A program made the translations under genes and the position numbers. Under the pieces are notes generated by a model. It did no database searches and was not told the origin of the DNA. It saw only the letters and a list, made by a program, of their open reading frames with translations. Positions 7,757 to 11,610 of a stretch of 11,610 bases of DNA are shown piece by piece. The DNA is from JAAFIP01 sp043777795 (GTDB lineage Bacteria; Pseudomonadota; Gammaproteobacteria; Burkholderiales; Burkholderiaceae_C), in the NCBI GenBank assembly GCA_043777795.1, contig JAYWHJ010000093.1, forward strand, positions 1-11,610. The letters are read 5' to 3'. Numbering within the stretch: position 1 is the first letter of the stretch; each line of letters opens with the position of its first letter.

Positions 7757-8707
7757 ATGGCAAACCTACCTCGCTTCAGCCCATTTGACACTTTGACGCC
7801 CCCGCCAGAGCACGATGCGCAACAGGATGCATCCACTGCCTGCGTGTTGGTTTTTAACGCCAGCGACCCCTCTGGCGCCTCTGGATTAGCCGCTGACGTG
7901 TTGGCTGTCGCCTGTGTTGGCGCCCACCCTATGCCCGTTACAACGGGAGTATATGTGCGCGATACCACGGAGATTTTGGAGTTCTTTGCACTGGACGAGG
8001 ATGCGGTAGAAAGCCAAGCCCGTACGGTGTTGGAGGACGTGACGGTGCAGACGATCAAGCTGGGATTTTTGGGCTCACCAGAGACCATTGCGGTCGTAGC
8101 GGAGATTGCCACTGACTACGACGAAGTGCCCATCATCGCCTATATGCCTAGCCTGTCTTGGTGGTCTGATGCAGAGATCGACAGCTACCTAGACGCTTTT
8201 ACAGAACTGCTGATGCCCCAGATTACAGTGTTGGTTGGAAACCACAGCACCTTGTGGCGCTGGCTGCTTCCCGACTGGAGCGGCGAACGCAGTCCAAGTG
8301 CACGCGACCTGGCGAAAGCCGCTGCTGACCATGGTGTGCCCTATACGCTAGTGACGGGCATCCCTCTTGCGGACCAGTTCATTGACAACGCGTTAGCCAC
8401 TCCAGAGGCACTGTTGGGTGGCGAGAAATTTGAGCGTTTTGAAGCTACATTTGTAGGAGCAGGCGAGACGGTGTCAGCCGCGCTAGCGGCCCTGCTGGCC
8501 AATGGCGACGATTTGGTTGCCGCCACTAAAGAAGCTCTGGTGTTTTTAGACCGCAGCTTAGACGCAGGTTTTCGACCAGGTATGGGCCACGTCGTGCCGG
8601 ACCGCATGTTTTGGGCCCAACCTGAAGAGGAGGAAAGTCCACTATCCGAAGAGGAGATGCGCATGCTGCAAACGCTGGACATGCCAACATCTGACACCAA
8701 ACACTGA
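7757..8707 (+). CDS. ThiD-like kinase (hydroxymethylpyrimidine/phosphomethylpyrimidine kinase family, divergent)
   Basis: A ribokinase-fold protein of the ThiD family, which in thiamine synthesis phosphorylates hydroxymethylpyrimidine and its monophosphate. The 316-residue product shows the N-terminal family motif at residues 34-44 (NASDPSGASGL, family norm GSDPSGGAGI), the TTGVYVRDT strand, and KLGFLGSPE matching the family KxGML. Two functional motifs differ. The strand that normally reads VDPVM is AYMPSL, and the anion-hole motif HGTGC is VGAGE at 233-237, so the catalytic Cys is replaced by Glu; GAGE resembles the GAGD of PfkB/ribokinase enzymes. The C-terminus adds GFRPGMGHVVPDRMFWAQ and a Glu-rich tail. 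The real substrate is therefore uncertain. ATG 7757 is preferred over an upstream in-frame TTG at 7706 because the extra 17 residues look unrelated. hemL follows 51 nt downstream, probably in the same transcript. Confidence 0.85.
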   Translation: MANLPRFSPFDTLTPPPEHDAQQDASTACVLVFNASDPSGASGLAADVLAVACVGAHPMPVTTGVYVRDTTEILEFFALDEDAVESQARTVLEDVTVQTIKLGFLGSPETIAVVAEIATDYDEVPIIAYMPSLSWWSDAEIDSYLDAFTELLMPQITVLVGNHSTLWRWLLPDWSGERSPSARDLAKAAADHGVPYTLVTGIPLADQFIDNALATPEALLGGEKFERFEATFVGAGETVSAALAALLANGDDLVAATKEALVFLDRSLDAGFRPGMGHVVPDRMFWAQPEEEESPLSEEEMRMLQTLDMPTSDTKH

Positions 8708-8758
8708 GCCATCAACAGTCGGCTCGCGTGCACATTTCGCACATTTACACCTATCCAC

Positions 8759-10045
8759 ATGACCACTATTGACCGTAACCAAGCCCTCTTTACACGCGCA
8801 CAAACCGTGATCCCTGGCGGGGTGAACTCGCCTGTGCGCGCTTTCAAAGCCGTAGGCGGCACGCCGCGATTTGTCCAGCGAGCACAAGGTGCCTACTTTT
8901 GGGATGCCAACGGCAAAAAGTACATCGACTACATCGGCTCTTGGGGCCCCATGATTCTTGGCCATGGCCACCCTGCAGTGGTCGAAGCGGTACAAAAAGC
9001 AGCCTTAGAAGGCTTCTCTTATGGGGCTCCGACTGAGCGGGAAGTGGATCTGGCTGAAGAGCTGGTCAAACTCGTGCCGTCAATGGAGATGGTGCGCTTG
9101 GTCAGTTCAGGCACCGAGGCGGGCATGAGCGCCATTCGCTTAGCCCGTGGAGCTACAGGGCGCAACAAGATCATCAAATTTGAAGGTTGCTACCACGGCC
9201 ACTCCGATGCATTATTGGTCAAGGCAGGGTCTGGTTTGGCCACATTTGGCCATCCCAGTAGCGGCGGCGTCCCAGCCGAAGCGGTCCAGCATACCCTAGT
9301 GTTGGAGTTCAACAACATTCCCCAACTCGAAGCCTGCTTTGCCCTGCACGGCGGCGACATCGCGTGCTTGATGGTCGAAGCCATTGCCGGCAATATGAAC
9401 TTCATCCGCTCCAGCGCCGCCTTTGCCAAGCGCTGCCGCGAGCTGTGCACGGCGCATGGTGCCCTCTTAGCCTACGACGAAGTGATGACTGGCTTTCGCG
9501 TCGGTCTAGGCGGTGCCCAGCAAGTGCTGGGCATTACACCGGATATGACTGTGCTGGGCAAGGTCATTGGCGGCGGCATGCCACTGGCGGCGTTTGGCGC
9601 TTCTCGCAAGGTCATGGAGCAGCTTGCCCCGCAAGGTCCGGTTTACCAAGCGGGCACGCTCAGCGGTAACCCTATAGCCACGGCCTGCGGCCTGGCCACT
9701 TTGATAGAGATTCAAAACCCAGGGTTTTATGAAGCGTTGTCTGAGCGCACGCAATCGCTTACCGATGGTTTGCGCAGCGCCGCACACGCAGCAGGCATTC
9801 CCTGGAGCGCCGATTGCCAAGGAGGTATGTTTGGTTTCTTGCTATTGGCTGAGTTGCCGCAAAACTACGGCGCCGTGATGAAAAGCGACAGCGCCATGTT
9901 CAATAAGTTCTTTCACGGCATGCTGGACCGCGGCGTTTACTTTGCACCCGCGCTTTACGAAGCGGGCTTTGTCAGCTCCGCGCACACTGCGCAAGACATT
10001 GCGGACACCGTGGCCGCGGCTAAAGAGGTATTTGCGAGTCTGTAA
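8759..10045 (+). CDS. hemL: Glutamate-1-semialdehyde 2,1-aminomutase
   Basis: HemL converts glutamate-1-semialdehyde to 5-aminolevulinate, the second step of the C5 route to haem and other tetrapyrroles; it is a cytoplasmic PLP-dependent class III aminotransferase-fold enzyme. The 428-residue product is full length for the family. Visible hallmarks are the N-terminal VIPGGVNSPVRAFK (18-30), LVSSGTEAGMSAIRLARG (114-131), YHGHSDALLVKAGSG (145-159), the PLP-binding YDEVMTGFR (239-247), the Schiff-base lysine Lys268 in VLGKVIGGGMPLAAFG, and QAGTLSGNPIA (297-307). Nothing is missing. The ATG start aligns with family N-termini, though no strong ribosome site is seen. It lies 51 nt after the ThiD-like gene and faces aroB tail to tail. 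Confidence 0.98.
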   Translation: MTTIDRNQALFTRAQTVIPGGVNSPVRAFKAVGGTPRFVQRAQGAYFWDANGKKYIDYIGSWGPMILGHGHPAVVEAVQKAALEGFSYGAPTEREVDLAEELVKLVPSMEMVRLVSSGTEAGMSAIRLARGATGRNKIIKFEGCYHGHSDALLVKAGSGLATFGHPSSGGVPAEAVQHTLVLEFNNIPQLEACFALHGGDIACLMVEAIAGNMNFIRSSAAFAKRCRELCTAHGALLAYDEVMTGFRVGLGGAQQVLGITPDMTVLGKVIGGGMPLAAFGASRKVMEQLAPQGPVYQAGTLSGNPIATACGLATLIEIQNPGFYEALSERTQSLTDGLRSAAHAAGIPWSADCQGGMFGFLLLAELPQNYGAVMKSDSAMFNKFFHGMLDRGVYFAPALYEAGFVSSAHTAQDIADTVAAAKEVFASL

Positions 10046-10100
10046 CGGCGCAAAACTGCCGGCAAGCACTGGCTTTATCGGGTGCAGCACTAAGATAATA

Positions 10101-10147
10101 CGCTATAAATTAAATAGCTTCTCCCGCATTATTTTATTGGCCTGCAG
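10101..10147 (+). repeat. Left arm of intergenic inverted repeat (47 bp)
   Basis: This arm matches the reverse complement of 10276-10322 at 38 of 47 positions without gaps. It starts CGCTATAAATTAAATAGC and ends ATTTTATTGGCCTGCAG. Its first 18 bases contain GCTAT-N7-ATAGC, a 5-bp hairpin. Five of the nine mismatches between the arms fall in the loop of that hairpin, so the stem is conserved while the loop varies. The AATAGCT-then-CGC pattern resembles dispersed intergenic repeats I associate with Comamonadaceae genomes; this is recollection, not a search. Confidence 0.75.
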
Positions 10148-10275
10148 CCCGATTAACATCTACAAACCGGCTCCAAAAGCAGTAAATTTCCGGTTGTTAA
10201 CCGATACCGACACTTTCGTAGCTTCCCAAACGCTCCAAGACTTGAGTTTGACTTATTTTTAAGGTACTGAACGGA

Positions 10276-10322
10276 CTGCAAGCCAATAAAATATTGCGAG
10301 AGCAGCTATGCTAAATATAGCG
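10276..10322 (-). repeat. Right arm of intergenic inverted repeat (47 bp)
   Basis: Inverted partner of the 10101-10147 arm, separated from it by 128 bp. On the minus strand it starts CGCTATATTTAGCATAGC and ends ATTTTATTGGCTTGCAG, with the same GCTAT-N7-ATAGC hairpin. It ends 9 bp from the aroB stop codon, so aroB mRNA would end in or run through this structure. Confidence 0.75.
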
Positions 10323-10331
10323 TCGAAATTT

Positions 10332-11456
10332 CTATTTATTCAAGCTTTGGCTGATCACGTCCAGCACCACGGCATCGGGTGCACCACGCACACTTGCTTG
10401 GCCAGGCTGATCGATAGTGACGAACTTGATTTCTCCAGCTTCTGCTTTTTTGTCGCCGCGCATCAGTTGCAAGTAGCGCTGCGCCACACCGCTGACCTGC
10501 TCCATGCGCAAGTTAGGCGCCACCGTGGGTAACCCTGCGCGCTCAATCAATTGCCGCAAACGCAGCACGAACGCTTCGTCCACTAAGCCCAACGCTTGAG
10601 ACAAGCGCGCAGCCATCAACATACCGCAGCCCACCGCCTCGCCATGCAGCCAAGCGCCGTAGCCCATCCCCGCCTCGATCGCATGACCAAAGGTATGACC
10701 AAAATTCAAAATAGCGCGCAGGCCCTGCTCCCGCTCATCTACGCCCACCACATGCGCTTTGATCTCACAACTGCGCTGCACCGCATAGGCTAGCAACTTG
10801 GCATCACCCCGACGCAAACCCTCCATATGCTCCTCTAGCCAAGCCAGAAACGCCATGTCAGCAATCGGCCCATACTTGATCACCTCAGCCAGCCCGGCGG
10901 ACATCTCGCGCACGGGCAGCGTCTTGAGGGTGTCCAAGTCGCATACCACCAAGGCCGGTTGGTAAAACGCACCAATCATGTTTTTACCCAAGGGGTGGTT
11001 GATCGCCGTTTTACCGCCTACCGACGAATCTACCTGCGCCAGCAAGGTCGTGGGTACTTGCACAAACGGCACGCCGCGCATGTAGCTGGCAGCGGCAAAA
11101 CCGGTCATATCGCCCACTACGCCCCCCCCCAGGGCAAACAGCACAGTCTTACGGTCACAGCCATGGGTCAGCAAAGCATCAAAAATCAAATTCAGCGTCT
11201 GCCAGGATTTATGGGCTTCGCCGTCTGGCAAGACCACAACATGTACCTTGGAGTACTTGCCATGTAAGGCTTGGGTTAAGCGCTGTGCGTAAAGCGGTGC
11301 CACAACGGTATTGCTGACGATCAATGCCGTGTGCGCGCTGGGCAAAGCGGCATAAGTGCCGGGTTGGTCAAACAGGCCCGTGCCAATGACAATAGGATAC
11401 GAGCGTTCGCCAAGCGCGATGGTAAGGCTGTGTGGGGGTGGAGAGCTGGTGTTCAC
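10332..11456 (-). CDS. aroB: 3-dehydroquinate synthase
   Basis: AroB converts DAHP to 3-dehydroquinate, the second step of the shikimate pathway, using NAD and a divalent metal in the cytoplasm. With the GTG start at 11454-11456 the product is 374 residues, normal for the family. Visible motifs are the NAD-binding LGGGVVGDMTGF (109-120), PTTLLAQVDSSVGGKTAIN (135-153), AEVIKYG (190-196) with metal ligand Glu191, NFGHTFGHAIE (251-261) with His254 and His258, and LHGEAVGCGM (270-279) with His271. DKK at 335-337 is also typical. The frame continues upstream to a TTG at 11579, but those 41 residues look unrelated to AroB and overlap the preceding gene; GTG is the only standard start in between, with a poor ribosome site. 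A nine-G run encodes part of the glycine-rich motif. Gene order suggests an aroK-aroB unit. Confidence 0.96.
   Translation of the reverse strand: MNTSSPPPHSLTIALGERSYPIVIGTGLFDQPGTYAALPSAHTALIVSNTVVAPLYAQRLTQALHGKYSKVHVVVLPDGEAHKSWQTLNLIFDALLTHGCDRKTVLFALGGGVVGDMTGFAAASYMRGVPFVQVPTTLLAQVDSSVGGKTAINHPLGKNMIGAFYQPALVVCDLDTLKTLPVREMSAGLAEVIKYGPIADMAFLAWLEEHMEGLRRGDAKLLAYAVQRSCEIKAHVVGVDEREQGLRAILNFGHTFGHAIEAGMGYGAWLHGEAVGCGMLMAARLSQALGLVDEAFVLRLRQLIERAGLPTVAPNLRMEQVSGVAQRYLQLMRGDKKAEAGEIKFVTIDQPGQASVRGAPDAVVLDVISQSLNK
11122..11130 (-). repeat. Nine-base G homopolymer inside aroB
   Basis: Nine C on the plus strand (nine G in the coding strand) encode the end of Leu and Gly-Gly-Gly of the NAD-binding motif. 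The reading frame is intact at nine bases. It is a potential slippage or sequencing-error site. Confidence 0.8.
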
Positions 11457-11544
11457 ACCTAGATTATCTGCGCAGAAACCGGCAAATTCGTACCACCAGG
11501 TTTGTGTTTGGTCATCACCGCGTGCAGTGCAGCGCCTTGCTCTA

Positions 11545-11610
11545 TCACTTGCCTCTTTGACCGGCAGGCACCACGCCAATCAGCTCCAGCTGCATCACTA
11601 TCATGTTAAC
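11545..11610 (-). CDS. C-terminal end of an upstream gene, possibly shikimate kinase AroK (partial)
   Basis: An open frame enters from the right edge and ends at TGA 11545-11547, giving the last 21 residues, which include NMIVMQLELIGVVPAGQRGK. An amphipathic helix followed by a short basic tail fits the end of a shikimate kinase, and aroK directly before aroB is the common order in proteobacteria. The stretch is too short to prove identity; the other two minus-strand frames each carry a stop near the edge, which supports this frame as the coding one. The gap to the aroB GTG is 88 nt. Confidence 0.4.
   Translation of the reverse strand, partial: VNMIVMQLELIGVVPAGQRGK

Larger units (their letters stand above)
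10046..10331. other. Non-coding gap between convergent hemL and aroB, holding an inverted repeat pair
   Basis: No convincing gene is present in these 286 bases. The stretch is more AT-rich than the flanking genes. It contains an 8-bp palindrome TGCCGGCA soon after the hemL stop, two 47-bp inverted repeat arms (10101-10147 and 10276-10322), and between them a small hairpin CGGTT-GTT-AACCG near 10191-10203. No classic GC-stem-plus-T-run terminator was found for either gene; the repeat arms may do that job. Confidence 0.7.

Noticed and set aside
10230..10261. Possible rightward terminator ending in TTATTTTT after hemL
   Set aside because: No stable GC-rich stem precedes the T-run; the possible pairings are short and interrupted.
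9942..10262. A plus-strand frame of 106 codons running from inside hemL into the gap before aroB
   Set aside because: Its first third overlaps hemL in another frame and the rest crosses the left repeat arm. There is no ribosome site or recognisable motif.
11459..11515. An 18-codon minus-strand mini-frame whose TAG ends two bases before the aroB GTG, a possible leader peptide
   Set aside because: There is no ribosome site before its ATG, no run of aromatic codons as in aromatic-pathway leaders, and no attenuator hairpins nearby. A chance frame is more likely.
11457..11579. N-terminal extension of AroB by 41 residues to a TTG
   Set aside because: The extra residues have no similarity to AroB, are rich in Trp, Arg and Gln, and overlap the end of the preceding gene. 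The GTG at 11456 gives the normal length.

Overview
The window looks like chromosomal core sequence from a betaproteobacterium of the order Burkholderiales, most likely Comamonadaceae. This rests on the protein sequences (PilJ with a long cytoplasmic N-terminus, a ChpA/PilL with several Hpt-like modules), on the neighbourhood pil chemosensory genes / rubredoxin / ThiD-like / hemL, and on an intergenic repeat that resembles dispersed repeats I associate with Comamonadaceae. The genus cannot be fixed from sequence reading alone. I see no phage, transposase, CRISPR, tRNA or rRNA.

Layout. Positions 1-7671 are read on the minus strand and form one probable operon: rubredoxin, pilG, pilH, pilI, pilJ and the first 1206 codons of pilL (chpA), which runs off the left edge. 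This is the type IV pilus chemosensory (Pil-Chp) pathway. PilJ is the membrane receptor, PilI the CheW-type adaptor, PilL/ChpA the CheA-type kinase with Hpt modules, and PilG and PilH the two single-domain response regulators. No pilK (methyltransferase) gene lies between pilJ and pilL. The visible part of PilL has four Hpt-like modules in the same register, only one of which keeps the full H-x-x-K-G-S motif; the kinase core is outside the window.

Positions 7672-7756 are a short divergent promoter region with a perfect GC-rich 12-bp palindrome just before the rightward start codon. From there the plus strand carries a divergent ThiD-like kinase (ribokinase fold) whose usual catalytic GTGC motif reads GAGE, followed by hemL (glutamate-1-semialdehyde aminotransferase, tetrapyrrole synthesis).

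Positions 10046-10331 are a non-coding gap between the convergent hemL and aroB genes. It holds two 47-bp inverted repeat arms (38 of 47 positions identical), each with its own GCTAT...ATAGC hairpin. aroB (3-dehydroquinate synthase) follows on the minus strand, with a run of nine G inside its conserved glycine-rich motif. The right edge carries the last 21 codons and stop of another minus-strand gene, possibly aroK.

Nothing here amounts to an obviously new system. The points most worth checking are the inverted repeat pair, the altered active-site motif of the ThiD-like protein and the degenerate Hpt modules of PilL.
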